Source of the DNA: Maricaulis sp048270265
GTDB taxonomy: Bacteria; Pseudomonadota; Alphaproteobacteria; Caulobacterales; Maricaulaceae
Assembly: GCF_048270265.1 (NCBI RefSeq)
Contig: NZ_JBLWTD010000007.1
Coordinates: 65,880-129,879, forward strand
Reading direction: 5' to 3'
Length of the DNA: 64,000 nucleotides
The notes below the pieces were generated by a model. That model made no database searches, was not told where the DNA came from, and saw nothing but the letters and a program-made list of their open reading frames with translations. Numbering within the stretch: the first letter of the stretch is position 1; each line of letters opens with the position of its first letter. Position numbers and translations under genes: made by a program. Of this stretch, positions 7,462 to 15,800 are shown in pieces.

Positions 7462-8832
7462 ATGATTCAGACACAGGATGACTCGGCCTTGGACGATCTG
7501 GTGCCGGTCGAGGTCTTGCAGGAACATCTGCTGGCCGTCTGGCACTGGTTTCTCCAGGCCATGCTCAATCTGGATATCGCGCTGCAGATCGGACTGATCG
7601 CGGCGGCAATTATTCCGGCGCTGATGTTCGGGCCGCGTTTGCGGCGGCTGGTGGAACATCATACCGCGTCGCGTATCCGCACCGGTCTGGCGCGGCGCCT
7701 GCTCTCGGCGGCGCTGGCGCTGGCGACGCCGTTGGCCCTGCTGATGGTGCTGGCGATCATCCGTATCGTTCTGGGCAGTCTGGAGCGGCCCTACGGCCTG
7801 ATCGATGCGGCGATGAGCCTGATGTCGGCCTGGCTGGTGATCCGCGCCGTGACGCTGATTATCCGTTCGAAATTCTGGTCGAATGTGGCGTTCTACGTGA
7901 TCTGGCCGATTGCCGCGCTCGACGTGTTCGGCCTGCTCGATGATGTCGTCGTTCAATTGCAGGCGCTGGCGATCCCGCTGGGCGAAACGGCCGATGGCGC
8001 GCCGGTTGATCTCAGCCTGTTCGATATCCTGCGCACGGTGATCTATTTCGCCGCCCTGTTCTGGCTCGCCTCGCTGGCCGGGCGCGCCGTCAATGCGCAG
8101 CTGGAAAAGGCCGAGGAGATATCACCGGCCTTTCGGGCCCTGATCGCCAAGGTGCTTGGCTTCGTGCTGCCGGTGGCGGCCCTGCTGATCGCGCTGCAGC
8201 TGACCGGCTTCAATATCGCCACCCTGGCCATCTTCTCCGGTGCGGTCGGTATCGGTGTCGGCCTCGGCCTGCAAAAGACTGTCGCCAACTTCGCAGCCGG
8301 TTTCACCCTGCTGGCCGACAAGTCGATCAAGCCGGGTGATGCCCTCGAGATCGACGGCACCTTCGGCTGGGTTACGGAGATGCAGTCGCGCTATGTCTCG
8401 ATCCGCACCCGTGACGGCACGGAAATGCTGATCCCCAATGAGCGCTTCATCGTCGAGGGCGTCATCAACTGGTCGAAATCTGACCGCGCCGTTCGCGTGC
8501 ACGCCCCGTTCGGCGTCAGCTATGCCACCGAGGATATCGAACGGGTGCAGCGTGTCGCCATCGAGGCGGCCCAGAGCGTCGAGCGTGTGGTGGCTGACAA
8601 GACGCCGGTCTGCAATCTGATGGCCTATGGCGCCAGCTCTGTCGATTTCGATCTGCGCTTCTGGATCACCGATCCGGAGAACGGGCTCTCCAATGTCCGC
8701 AGCGCCGTCAATGTCGCGCTGTGGAAGGCCTTCCACACCCACGGCATCGAATTCCCGTTCCCGCAGCTCGATGTCCATGTGAAGGAATTGCCGCGCAGCC
8801 GGACCGGGGCCCGCATCGCTTCGCCCGACTAG
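7462..8832 (+). CDS. Mechanosensitive ion channel family protein (MscS)
   Basis: A 456-residue inner-membrane protein. The N-terminal half has several extra transmembrane helices, and the C-terminal half is a standard MscS pore and beta domain. The Gly/Ala-rich pore helix and its continuation are clear (SGAVGIGVGLGLQKTVANFAAG, about 258-280), followed by the DKSIKPGDALEI strand and the GTEMLIPNERFI block. GGGGA lies 6 bases before the ATG. It is monocistronic here. A role as an osmotic safety valve is the family expectation; gating properties are unknown. Confidence 0.9.
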   Translation: MIQTQDDSALDDLVPVEVLQEHLLAVWHWFLQAMLNLDIALQIGLIAAAIIPALMFGPRLRRLVEHHTASRIRTGLARRLLSAALALATPLALLMVLAIIRIVLGSLERPYGLIDAAMSLMSAWLVIRAVTLIIRSKFWSNVAFYVIWPIAALDVFGLLDDVVVQLQALAIPLGETADGAPVDLSLFDILRTVIYFAALFWLASLAGRAVNAQLEKAEEISPAFRALIAKVLGFVLPVAALLIALQLTGFNIATLAIFSGAVGIGVGLGLQKTVANFAAGFTLLADKSIKPGDALEIDGTFGWVTEMQSRYVSIRTRDGTEMLIPNERFIVEGVINWSKSDRAVRVHAPFGVSYATEDIERVQRVAIEAAQSVERVVADKTPVCNLMAYGASSVDFDLRFWITDPENGLSNVRSAVNVALWKAFHTHGIEFPFPQLDVHVKELPRSRTGARIASPD

Positions 8833-8904
8833 CGAGGCGCGGCCTGCCGGCATATCCGGTCGGCGGCGTGCTTCCTAATACTTAGGCTTTTCTATAAGTT
8901 TTGC

Positions 8905-8934
8905 TTGACGCCGGGGCTTGCGGCAAATTACATA
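8905..8934 (+). promoter_or_regulatory. Candidate promoter for a leaderless ArsR-family gene
   Basis: TTGACG (8905-8910), an 18-base spacer and TACATA (8929-8934) resemble -35 and -10 boxes. The start codon of the regulator gene is at 8940, about where transcription from this promoter would begin. No ribosome-binding site is visible in between, so the transcript may be leaderless. Confidence 0.45.
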
Positions 8935-8939
8935 GCCAC

Positions 8940-9284
8940 ATGCCTAACTATTCAAACGATCTCGACAACACATTCCGCGCCCTGGCCGACCCGACCCGCC
9001 GGGCTGTCATCGCCCGCCTGATCCAGGGGCCGGCCTCGGTCTCCGAACTGGCCAAACCCTTTGAAATGGCAATGCCGTCCCTGATGCAGCATTTGCGTGT
9101 GCTTGAGGATGGCGGGCTGATCCGCTCCACCAAGCAGGGGCGGGTACGGACCTGCCAGATCGAGCCCTTGCAGCTGCAGCGCGCCCAGGACTGGATCGCC
9201 CGCCAGCGGGCGCAGTGGGAAGGACGGCTCGACCGGCTGGAGGATTATCTCGAAACGACCCGCAAGGACGGGGATACGCCCTGA
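8940..9284 (+). CDS. ArsR/SmtB-family winged-helix transcriptional regulator
   Basis: A 114-residue metalloregulator-fold repressor of the type paired with SRPBCC (AHSA1) proteins. The N-terminus (LDNTFRALADPTRRAVIARL) and recognition region (SVSELAKPFEMAMPSLMQHLRVLEDGGLI) are classic ArsR winged helix. No cysteine metal site is present, so it probably does not sense metal. The C-terminal helix (W-I-A-R-Q-R-A-Q-W-E-G-R-L-D-R-L) is the usual dimer helix of this subgroup. The SRPBCC gene follows after about 100 bases and is the likely partner. Confidence 0.9.
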   Translation: MPNYSNDLDNTFRALADPTRRAVIARLIQGPASVSELAKPFEMAMPSLMQHLRVLEDGGLIRSTKQGRVRTCQIEPLQLQRAQDWIARQRAQWEGRLDRLEDYLETTRKDGDTP

Positions 9285-9387
9285 GGGTGGCAGCGTCCGG
9301 CCCACATACGGACTGGTGGCCGCTCTGACGCCTGATCATTTTTCAACAGACCCGCCCGGCGCTTCGCCGGCTGAAGGGAGAACCGCC

Positions 9388-9867
9388 ATGAACGACAGCA
9401 CAGCACTGCACGAGACATTCACCCTGACCCGCACGCTCGCTGCCCCGGTTGCGGCCGTCTATCGCGCCTGGGCCGACCCCAAGGCCCGCGCCGCCTGGAA
9501 CGCGCCGGTGCCGGGTGTCGAGGTGGCGTATGACGCCGATGATTTCCGCGTCTGCGGCGTCGACCAGGTGCGTTATATCGAGCCGGACGGTGCGGTGTTC
9601 AGCGCGCACCTGACCTATCACGACATTGTCGCTGACCAGCGCATTCTCTACTCCGAAACCCTGTCCTGCGAGGGCGAACCGGTCTCGGCGGCGCTGGTGA
9701 CGGCGGAGTTCCTCGGTGACGGGGCCGGCTGCAAGCTGGTCGTGACCGTGCAGATGGCCGCGCTCAATGGTTCGGGCATGGAAACTGGCTATCGCGAAGG
9801 CTGGAACGCCGTGCTCGACAATCTGCCGCTCTGGTTGGCGCAGGAGAGTGTGGGCGGGCTGGCCTGA
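9388..9867 (+). CDS. SRPBCC / AHSA1-domain protein paired with ArsR regulator
   Basis: A 159-residue SRPBCC-fold protein. The ATG at 9388 is preferred over 9316 because GGGAG lies 7 bases upstream and homology begins there. The START-like pattern is seen at the N-terminus (FTLTRTLAAPVAAVYRAWADPKARAAW) and at the end (ETGYREGWNAVLDNL). Such proteins bind hydrophobic ligands in a helix-grip cavity, and in these two-gene units they are thought to be the regulated effector or detoxifying partner. The actual ligand is unknown. Confidence 0.88.
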   Translation: MNDSTALHETFTLTRTLAAPVAAVYRAWADPKARAAWNAPVPGVEVAYDADDFRVCGVDQVRYIEPDGAVFSAHLTYHDIVADQRILYSETLSCEGEPVSAALVTAEFLGDGAGCKLVVTVQMAALNGSGMETGYREGWNAVLDNLPLWLAQESVGGLA

Positions 9868-9883
9868 GCGCACACGCGCCCGC

Positions 9884-10897
9884 TCACCCGGCGGCGCCCT
9901 TGTCCTCATCCGGGCTCAGCGCGGTGAGATAGCGCTGGACGCCGCTATGGGCGTCGATCATCTCGCGAAAGCGCATCTTGACGATGGCATCGATGATCAC
10001 GTCCCAGGCGGTGCGTTCGGCATCGTCATCATCCTGGATGCGGCCATCTTCCTCGTGCAGGAAATGCAGGCGCCCGAACTGGCGATAGGGCCAGGCGGGC
10101 AGGGCCTTGAGGGCATCCTCGACCAGCATCAGCTTCTTCACTTCCTCAAGCCGCTTGTCGCCCTCCAGCCATTCGCGGATCTGCGGTCCGCCGGGCAGGT
10201 AGGGTACGGGATCGAGAGCGTTCTGGAAGCGTGAGGTGTGGGCGAGAAGTCCGTCCTGCTCATAGTGATCAATGAAGTCCTGGTCGGCCGTCATCGGCGC
10301 GGCGAAACTGCAGACCTCGATCCGGCGATCGGGGTAGTGCGCCTTGATCAGCGTCGCGCCGAGTGCCGCCATGGCACCGCCCTTGGAATGGCCGGTGATG
10401 CGGATCGCGCTCGCCGAGCCGGCTTCGAGGGTCTCCAGGGTTTCAAGCAGATCCTGCGCCAGGCTGGAGACGGCTGTGCCAAAGGCGCTCGCGACCTGGC
10501 CATAGTCGCGATCGCCCACTCTCCACGGCATCGGCACCGTCTGGGCATCGTGCAGCCAGTCGGCGGCCCAGCGCCAGAAGATCATGTCCTCCGGCGGCAG
10601 CGTGCCGCGAAAGGTCACCAGCAGCCCGCCATCATCGGTGCGGCAGACAAAGCCGGCATGCACATCGTGCACGCCGCTGACGAAGACCAGGGGGCGTGTC
10701 CCCTTTTTCAGCCCGGCCTTCCGCAGCATGGGCTGACCGGAGGCCAGCTTGCGGTCCGAGATCAGATAGGCGGCATTGCAGGCGTGAATCATCCGGCGCG
10801 GCCACGGATTTTCGTCCTGGTGTGCGACGACCGGATGCAGCAGCTCGCTCGCTACATGCTTGATCTCGCTGACAATCGAATGGTCTGAAGGCGGCAT
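9884..10897 (-). CDS. Lipase class 3-like alpha/beta hydrolase
   Basis: A 337-residue hydrolase with the fungal lipase-like (class 3) layout. The nucleophile elbow is ITGHSKGGAMAALGATL, with Ser in G-H-S-K-G. An upstream block (GGLLVTFRGT) supplies the oxyanion region, and FAAPMTADQDF plus NALDPVPYLPGG resemble the acid-residue region. There is no signal peptide, so it is probably cytoplasmic. The ATG at 10897 (MPPSDHS) is taken as the start. It lies 28 bases downstream of the 2-oxoglutarate oxygenase gene and may be co-transcribed with it. Confidence 0.8.
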   Translation of the reverse strand: MPPSDHSIVSEIKHVASELLHPVVAHQDENPWPRRMIHACNAAYLISDRKLASGQPMLRKAGLKKGTRPLVFVSGVHDVHAGFVCRTDDGGLLVTFRGTLPPEDMIFWRWAADWLHDAQTVPMPWRVGDRDYGQVASAFGTAVSSLAQDLLETLETLEAGSASAIRITGHSKGGAMAALGATLIKAHYPDRRIEVCSFAAPMTADQDFIDHYEQDGLLAHTSRFQNALDPVPYLPGGPQIREWLEGDKRLEEVKKLMLVEDALKALPAWPYRQFGRLHFLHEEDGRIQDDDDAERTAWDVIIDAIVKMRFREMIDAHSGVQRYLTALSPDEDKGAAG

Positions 10898-10925
10898 GAC
10901 GCGGATGGACCCGTGTTTGGTATCG

Positions 10926-11879
10926 CTAGAGCAGGCCGATTTCGCGCAGGCGCTGATTGAGGAAATCATTCGCCCGGATCGGCTCGGGATATTTGTCGGG
11001 ATGCTCCGCCGTGGCGCAGCCGGCCAGGGTCTCGATCATGTAGTCGGGCCGGTAGTGCAGGAAGAAGGGCATGGAATAGCGTGAATGCCCGGTGCGCGCG
11101 CCGACCGGATTGATGACGCGGTGCTGGGTCGAGGGCAAAAGATCATTGGTCGAGCGCGCCAGCATGTCGCCCATATTCACCACAAGACAGCCGGCGGGCG
11201 GGTTCATATCGATCCATTCGCCGGACCGAGTTTTGACCTGCAGTCCGGGCTCCTCGGCACCGAGCAGCAGGGTGATGGTATTGATATCGCCATGGGCCTC
11301 GGCCCGGATCGAGCCGCCCGGATCGCCGGCCACGGGTGGGTAATGCAGCAGCCGCATCACCGAATTGCCGTCCTTGACCGTGTCGTCGAAGAAATCGGCC
11401 GCAAGCCCGAGATCAAGCGCGATGGCGCTCAGCACGCGCCGGCCGAGCGCGTCAAAATCCTCGTAGAGACCGTGCACGGTCTCCTTCCAGCCCTCGATTT
11501 CCGCCGGAACCAGATTGGGTGCCATATCGGCCTGGTATTTATGCCCCGGCGGCAGATCGCGGCCGACATGCCAGAATTCCTTCAGGTCGACATGCTTGGC
11601 GTCCTTGGCGATTTCCTTGCCGAAGGGCGTATAGCCGCGCGCACCGCCGCCACCGGGGACGAAATAGGTCTGCTTCACCGCCTCGGGCAGGGCGAAGAAT
11701 TCCGCCGCCTTGGCGTAGGCGCGATCAATCCGCGTCGGGTCGAGACCGTGATCGGAGATCGCGGCGAAGCCGAATTCGCGGAAGCTCCGCCCCAGCTCGG
11801 CGGCGAAGCCTTGCGGATCGCTGGCCTGGCGGGCCATGGAGACGGGCGTGAAGCGGGAAAGGGTATCGCTGGCTGACAT
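10926..11879 (-). CDS. 2-oxoglutarate/Fe(II) oxygenase, isopenicillin-N-synthase family
   Basis: A 317-residue double-stranded beta-helix dioxygenase. The N-terminal DIOX_N-like region is present (FREFGFAAISDHGLD). The iron facial triad is readable as H-G-D (AEAHGDINTITLLL) and the later His in STQHRVINP, and the 2-oxoglutarate-binding R-x-S follows (HSRYSMPFF). Members oxidise diverse small molecules; the substrate cannot be told from sequence. A 172-base divergent region separates it from the GST gene. Confidence 0.9.
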   Translation of the reverse strand: MSASDTLSRFTPVSMARQASDPQGFAAELGRSFREFGFAAISDHGLDPTRIDRAYAKAAEFFALPEAVKQTYFVPGGGGARGYTPFGKEIAKDAKHVDLKEFWHVGRDLPPGHKYQADMAPNLVPAEIEGWKETVHGLYEDFDALGRRVLSAIALDLGLAADFFDDTVKDGNSVMRLLHYPPVAGDPGGSIRAEAHGDINTITLLLGAEEPGLQVKTRSGEWIDMNPPAGCLVVNMGDMLARSTNDLLPSTQHRVINPVGARTGHSRYSMPFFLHYRPDYMIETLAGCATAEHPDKYPEPIRANDFLNQRLREIGLL

Positions 11880-12051
11880 GGGGCTTGGACCTCATCTGGA
11901 TGTGGCACGGGGATAAGGCTTTGGCGCCTGCCTGCCAAGTCACCCAAGGTAGATGACATCTCCGTGATCACAGCCGCGCTTGAATGCCGCAGGCGGCGCC
12001 CCATCTTCGCTGGACAGGAATTGCCTGCGACACACAAACCGGAGACGCTCC

Positions 12052-12777
12052 ATGTCCGCCCCGATCGAACTCTATTACTGGCCAACCCCGAATGGCTGGA
12101 AAGTCTCAATCGCGCTTGAGGAAATGGGCCTGCCCTATGTGCTCAAGCCGGTGAATATCGGGGCCGGTGAACAGTTCGAACCGGCCTTCCTCAAGATCAG
12201 CCCGAATAACCGCATGCCCGCCATCATCGATCCCGATGGCCCGGGCGGCGAGCCGATCTCCGTTTTCGAGAGCGCTGCCATCCTGCAATATCTCGGTCGC
12301 AAGTCGGGTCAGTTCTACCCCACCGACGAACGCGCCCGCGTCGAGGTCGAGCAATGGCTGTTCTGGCAGATGGGTGGTCTTGGCCCGATGGCCGGACAGG
12401 CGCATCATTTCCGCACCTATGCCAAGGCGATCGAGCCCGATGAGAGCAAGCTGGAATACGGCAAGACGCGCTATACCAATGAGGTCAACCGTCTCTACGG
12501 CGTGCTCGAGCGCGCTCTCTCGGACGGGCGCGACTATATCGCCGGCGAATACTCCATCGCCGATATGGCGATCTGGCCCTGGATCCTGCCGGAAGGGCAG
12601 GGACAGAATCTCGCCGACTTCCCGAAACTCTCCGCCTGGCACGAGCGCGTAGGCGCCCGCCCGGCCGTGAAGACAGGCCGGGCGCTGGCGACCGATATGC
12701 GCCGCGGTCTCGATGAGGACAGCGAGGAGGGCAAGAAGGCCCGCGACCTCTTGTTCGGTCAGAAAGCCCGCGTCTGA
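12052..12777 (+). CDS. yfcG: YfcG-type (Nu-class) glutathione S-transferase / disulfide-bond oxidoreductase
   Basis: A 241-residue GST that closely follows E. coli YfcG by eye. It has the N-terminal Y-x-x-x-T-P-N-G-x-K motif (YYWPTPNGWKVSIALEE), FLKISPNNRMPAI, ESAAILQYL, QWLFWQMGGLGPMAGQ and YSIADMAIWPW. YfcG reduces disulfides with glutathione in the cytoplasm. The ATG at 12052 follows GGAGACGCTCC. A C-terminal extension of about 25 residues (DEDSEEGKKARDLLFGQ) exceeds the E. coli protein. It diverges from the 2-oxoglutarate oxygenase gene. Confidence 0.87.
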   Translation: MSAPIELYYWPTPNGWKVSIALEEMGLPYVLKPVNIGAGEQFEPAFLKISPNNRMPAIIDPDGPGGEPISVFESAAILQYLGRKSGQFYPTDERARVEVEQWLFWQMGGLGPMAGQAHHFRTYAKAIEPDESKLEYGKTRYTNEVNRLYGVLERALSDGRDYIAGEYSIADMAIWPWILPEGQGQNLADFPKLSAWHERVGARPAVKTGRALATDMRRGLDEDSEEGKKARDLLFGQKARV

Positions 12778-12874
12778 GGCTTGCGCGCTGCGCCAGCTCG
12801 CCTTGCACGCGTAAGGGCTTGCGTCTGAGCGCCGGAAATCCAATTCTGGGGCGGGACAGCAAGGGGGCAGGTCC

Positions 12875-14443
12875 ATGGCTGACGCCAGTGGCGCAGCGCA
12901 TTCGGGCGCACCGGATATCGACACACCGCGACGCTCGGGCCTGACCCGGGCCGAAGCCGCGCGTCTGGCTGCGACCGAGGCCTGCCGGGCCGAAACCTGC
13001 TCGCCCTGGGAAGCCTCGCCGGCCGGCCTCGTGCCCTGGCTGATCTGGCGCGCCCTGTTCAAGGGCTTCCGGCCGGTCTGGCTGATCGCCTCGCTGGCGG
13101 TCTCCCTCTGGTTCGGTGCCCACGTGGTGATCGAGAGCGGCGGCATCCGCGCCATCACCCGGACCGAGCCCGGACTGGAGGCGCGCATACAGTCCAGCCT
13201 GGCTGCCTCCGTACCAGCCGGGGAAGACCCGCGCGCCTATTGGGTTGCGCGCATGAATGAGGCGCTCGATGGCGATGCGCGGCGGCGGGCCGATCTCGAC
13301 CGCTTTCGTGCCTGGGCCACGATCGGCCCGGAGCTGATCGGACGGGAGCGCCTTGCCCTGGAATATCTCGCCGGCCCGGACGGTGCCGCAGCGCTTGATG
13401 CCCGCCTGACAGCCGGCCCGCCCTGGGTGCGCCGGGACCGGCTGGCGCGCGGCTATCGCGAACTGATCGAGAGCGCGCCGGCCCGGCGTCTCGATCCGCC
13501 GCAGCTGGTGCTGGCCCCGGAGGCGGTGATGACGCGGCAGGCCGCGGCACAATTTCACTGGTCGATCGCCGAACACAGTGCCAACGCCTTTTTCAGCGGC
13601 CGTCAGAGCGGCCAGTTCGAGCTGACCATGGTGCCAGGCCTTGTGGCGGCGCCTGGCGGCGATACGCGCCTCTATGGCGGCGTCCGGCAGCTCTATATGC
13701 AAGCCTGCGCCCTTGATGCGCTGATCGAGGGGTGTGAGACGGGCATCATCCCGCCGCAGGCCTTCGATCCGGTGCGCTATGCACTCGCCGCGCTTGAAGC
13801 CGGTGTCGTCGACCTCAACCTGCCGGAGAGCGCGGTCCATGATGGTGCCCAGGTGCTGCAGGCCGCACGCGAGGCGGGCCGGCTGCAGCCGGAGCTTGAG
13901 GCGCAATTGCAGGACTGGGTGACAGCCATACTGACGCCGGCTGAGGTCTCGTCGGCCCTTGAGCGCTCCGGCCTTCGGCCCGACTTTGCCTTCTCGGCTC
14001 CGACCCAGGCGGCGGGCGCGCTGGCGGGACAGCTGGAACGCCGGACGGGAGCCGAGGCCGCGGCGCTGTCGCGTCTGCTTGATGATCTCGCCCGCATCCG
14101 GCGCGCATCCTCGGTCATGACCGCGATCCGCGTCGTCTCCTCGATCGGTCAGCTTAACCAAGCCGACTATCTGGTGCGCATCTCGAACACGGCCGGTGAC
14201 CGTCTCCTGGCCCTGCATCTGGCACTGGGCGAGGGGGTGTATCACCTGCTCGATTCCGGGGAATCCGCGCCGCAACCAACGGCCCGATCGGTCAATCTGG
14301 CCTGGGCCGGCCTGCTTTCGGCGGCGATTGTCGTGTTTTTGACCCTGCTTAGGGTGGCCAGTGCCCCTGATGTGAGGCGGGCGAGTCGCATGGCAGCACT
14401 GGACGCTTGGCTCTCGCGTTTATTCCTTGGTAGGAAAACCTAA
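12875..14443 (+). CDS. Unknown membrane-anchored protein with large helical periplasmic domain
   Basis: A 522-residue protein of no recognised family. After a polar N-terminus of about 65 residues there is one hydrophobic helix (about 68-88). A long Arg/Ala/Glu-rich, probably helical region of about 370 residues follows, then a second hydrophobic helix (about 472-492) and a short basic tail. It contains several Cys (QACALDALIEGCETG), compatible with a periplasmic location. It stands alone, with the SEL1 gene following after a weak hairpin. No catalytic motif is visible. Confidence 0.7.
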   Translation: MADASGAAHSGAPDIDTPRRSGLTRAEAARLAATEACRAETCSPWEASPAGLVPWLIWRALFKGFRPVWLIASLAVSLWFGAHVVIESGGIRAITRTEPGLEARIQSSLAASVPAGEDPRAYWVARMNEALDGDARRRADLDRFRAWATIGPELIGRERLALEYLAGPDGAAALDARLTAGPPWVRRDRLARGYRELIESAPARRLDPPQLVLAPEAVMTRQAAAQFHWSIAEHSANAFFSGRQSGQFELTMVPGLVAAPGGDTRLYGGVRQLYMQACALDALIEGCETGIIPPQAFDPVRYALAALEAGVVDLNLPESAVHDGAQVLQAAREAGRLQPELEAQLQDWVTAILTPAEVSSALERSGLRPDFAFSAPTQAAGALAGQLERRTGAEAAALSRLLDDLARIRRASSVMTAIRVVSSIGQLNQADYLVRISNTAGDRLLALHLALGEGVYHLLDSGESAPQPTARSVNLAWAGLLSAAIVVFLTLLRVASAPDVRRASRMAALDAWLSRLFLGRKT

Positions 14444-14452
14444 CCGATTTAA

Positions 14453-14471
14453 AGGCTTATGGCCTATTTTT
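14453..14471 (+). terminator. Weak terminator-like hairpin
   Basis: AGGC-TTATG-GCCT followed by a T-rich run (ATTTTT) begins about 10 bases after the preceding stop codon. The stem is only 4 bp, so it is a tentative Rho-independent terminator. Confidence 0.3.
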
Positions 14472-14604
14472 CCTGAAATCCCTTAACCTTAAAGCAATTC
14501 TCTTTGCGCAGGATCGGTCTCGTTCGAAAGGCATTCGGACAGGATGGTGGCGCGGATGACAGGTTCATAAGGACCGCATCCGCCGGTGTTACAGGGGAAT
14601 GATC

Positions 14605-14877
14605 ATGGCGTTTACCGACGTTGAAACTGCGCAAGTGCATGAAGCCGTTACCAGCGATCCAACAGGCGAAGACCTGTGCAAGCTGGGCATTCTGTACTCG
14701 ACCGGCCAGGGTGGCGAAATCGACTATGTCGAAGCCCACAAATGGTTCAATCTCGCGGCCCTGATGGGTTCCGAGCCGGCGAAGTACTACCGCCAGGAAA
14801 TCTCCGATCAGATGTCGACGATGGAAGTTGCCAGCGCGCAACGTGCCGCTCGCGAATGGCTCTCGACGCGTCACTAG
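14605..14877 (+). CDS. Small SEL1-repeat protein
   Basis: A 90-residue protein with one SEL1-like (tetratricopeptide-related) unit: LCKLGILYSTGQGG...YVEAHKWFNLAALMGSEPAKYYR. This size and layout is common in alphaproteobacteria. SEL1 repeats mediate protein-protein contacts; the partner is unknown. The second ATG (14605) is chosen because GGGGAA sits 6 bases upstream of it, whereas the first ATG (14599) would touch the ribosome-binding site. It is convergent with hfsD across a strong hairpin. Confidence 0.85.
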   Translation: MAFTDVETAQVHEAVTSDPTGEDLCKLGILYSTGQGGEIDYVEAHKWFNLAALMGSEPAKYYRQEISDQMSTMEVASAQRAAREWLSTRH

Positions 14878-14890
14878 GCAGGCCACCATT

Positions 14891-14937
14891 CTGTCTGAAG
14901 GTCAGCGGATGAGACCATCCGCTGACCATCCCGACAG
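14891..14937. terminator. Strong hairpin between convergent genes
   Basis: A perfect 12-bp stem (14900-14911 with 14916-14927) has a 4-base AGAC loop and is flanked by an outer CTGTC/GACAG pair (14891-14895, 14933-14937). There is no long T-run on either strand, but its position between two converging genes suggests a bidirectional transcript end. Confidence 0.55.
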
Positions 14938-14986
14938 ATTGACGGCATGCCTTGATGATTGAGTTCCGGCTTCGTGTCCCGGCTGA

Positions 14987-15715
14987 TCAGTTGTTATTGA
15001 TCGCGTTCGCGATGGCGTAGGACATGGCCTGGTCGAGCGGCAGGATCGAATTCACATACTGCTCGATGAAGACATTGATCTCGGCCACGGTAGTGCGCGG
15101 CACGAAGACGATGTCATTGCGGCGCAGCTGCAGCGCATCCGCCCCGTCGCGGCCGCGCAGCGCGTCACGAAGATTGACGGTGCGGATCATCAGTCCGCCA
15201 CCGGGTGCCCGGCGCAGAATGGCGACCTGGCGCGAGGCCGTGTCGCGGAAACCACCGGCCAGCATCACCGCTTCGAGAGCCCCGATCGGGCTGGGCAGGG
15301 CGATCAGGCCCGGCGAGTTCACCTCACCTCCGACGATGATATTCTGTGGCCCGAGCGTCGCACGGCGCACCTCGACGATGGGCGAGACCAGCACATTGCG
15401 CGCATAGGCGTCGGCGATGGCGTTGGCGATCTCGTAATCGGTCTTGTTGGCGACCATCACATTGGCCAGCAGGGGCAGGTTGATCCGCCCATCGGGCCCG
15501 ATCTCCGCCGTGGTCGACAATTCCGGTGCCGAATGCACCGTCACATCGACGCTGTCGCCGGGAAAGAACCGGTATTCCGGATCAGTATCCTGCCAGGCAA
15601 GAAAATGCTGGCCGCCCCATTCTTCCGCCACGGGGCCGGGCGCCGGGCCGGAACTGGCGCAGGCAGCGAGCCCGATGGAAGCCGCAAGGCACAGGCCCAG
15701 ACTGGTTGCACGCAT
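14987..15715 (-). CDS. hfsD: Outer-membrane polysaccharide export lipoprotein (Wza/HfsD-like)
   Basis: A 242-residue lipoprotein of the Poly_export family. The signal peptide ends in a lipobox with Cys19 (GLAACASS). The Poly_export domain (YRFFPGDSVDVTVHSAPELS...IGPDGRINLPLLANV) and an SLBB-like domain (IIVGGEVNSPGLIALP...AVMLAGGFRDTA) follow. Wza-type proteins form the outer-membrane channel for capsule or holdfast polymer. It diverges from the co-polymerase gene. With the hfsA/B/C/H/F/E-like neighbours this fits HfsD of the Caulobacter holdfast system; the name is by context and domain, not an alignment. Confidence 0.82.
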   Translation of the reverse strand: MRATSLGLCLAASIGLAACASSGPAPGPVAEEWGGQHFLAWQDTDPEYRFFPGDSVDVTVHSAPELSTTAEIGPDGRINLPLLANVMVANKTDYEIANAIADAYARNVLVSPIVEVRRATLGPQNIIVGGEVNSPGLIALPSPIGALEAVMLAGGFRDTASRQVAILRRAPGGGLMIRTVNLRDALRGRDGADALQLRRNDIVFVPRTTVAEINVFIEQYVNSILPLDQAMSYAIANAINNN

Positions 15716-15800
15716 AATAATCCCTCGGATTCGTTGATCCGCTGATTTCAGACCCGTTTGGATAAGAAAAAATTAAGCGCAGCGAGCCCCTTATGGAGTC

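Noticed and set aside
12485..14275. Minus-strand open frame of 596 codons
   Set aside because: Antisense to the GST and the unknown membrane protein, low-complexity Arg-rich translation, no plausible start.
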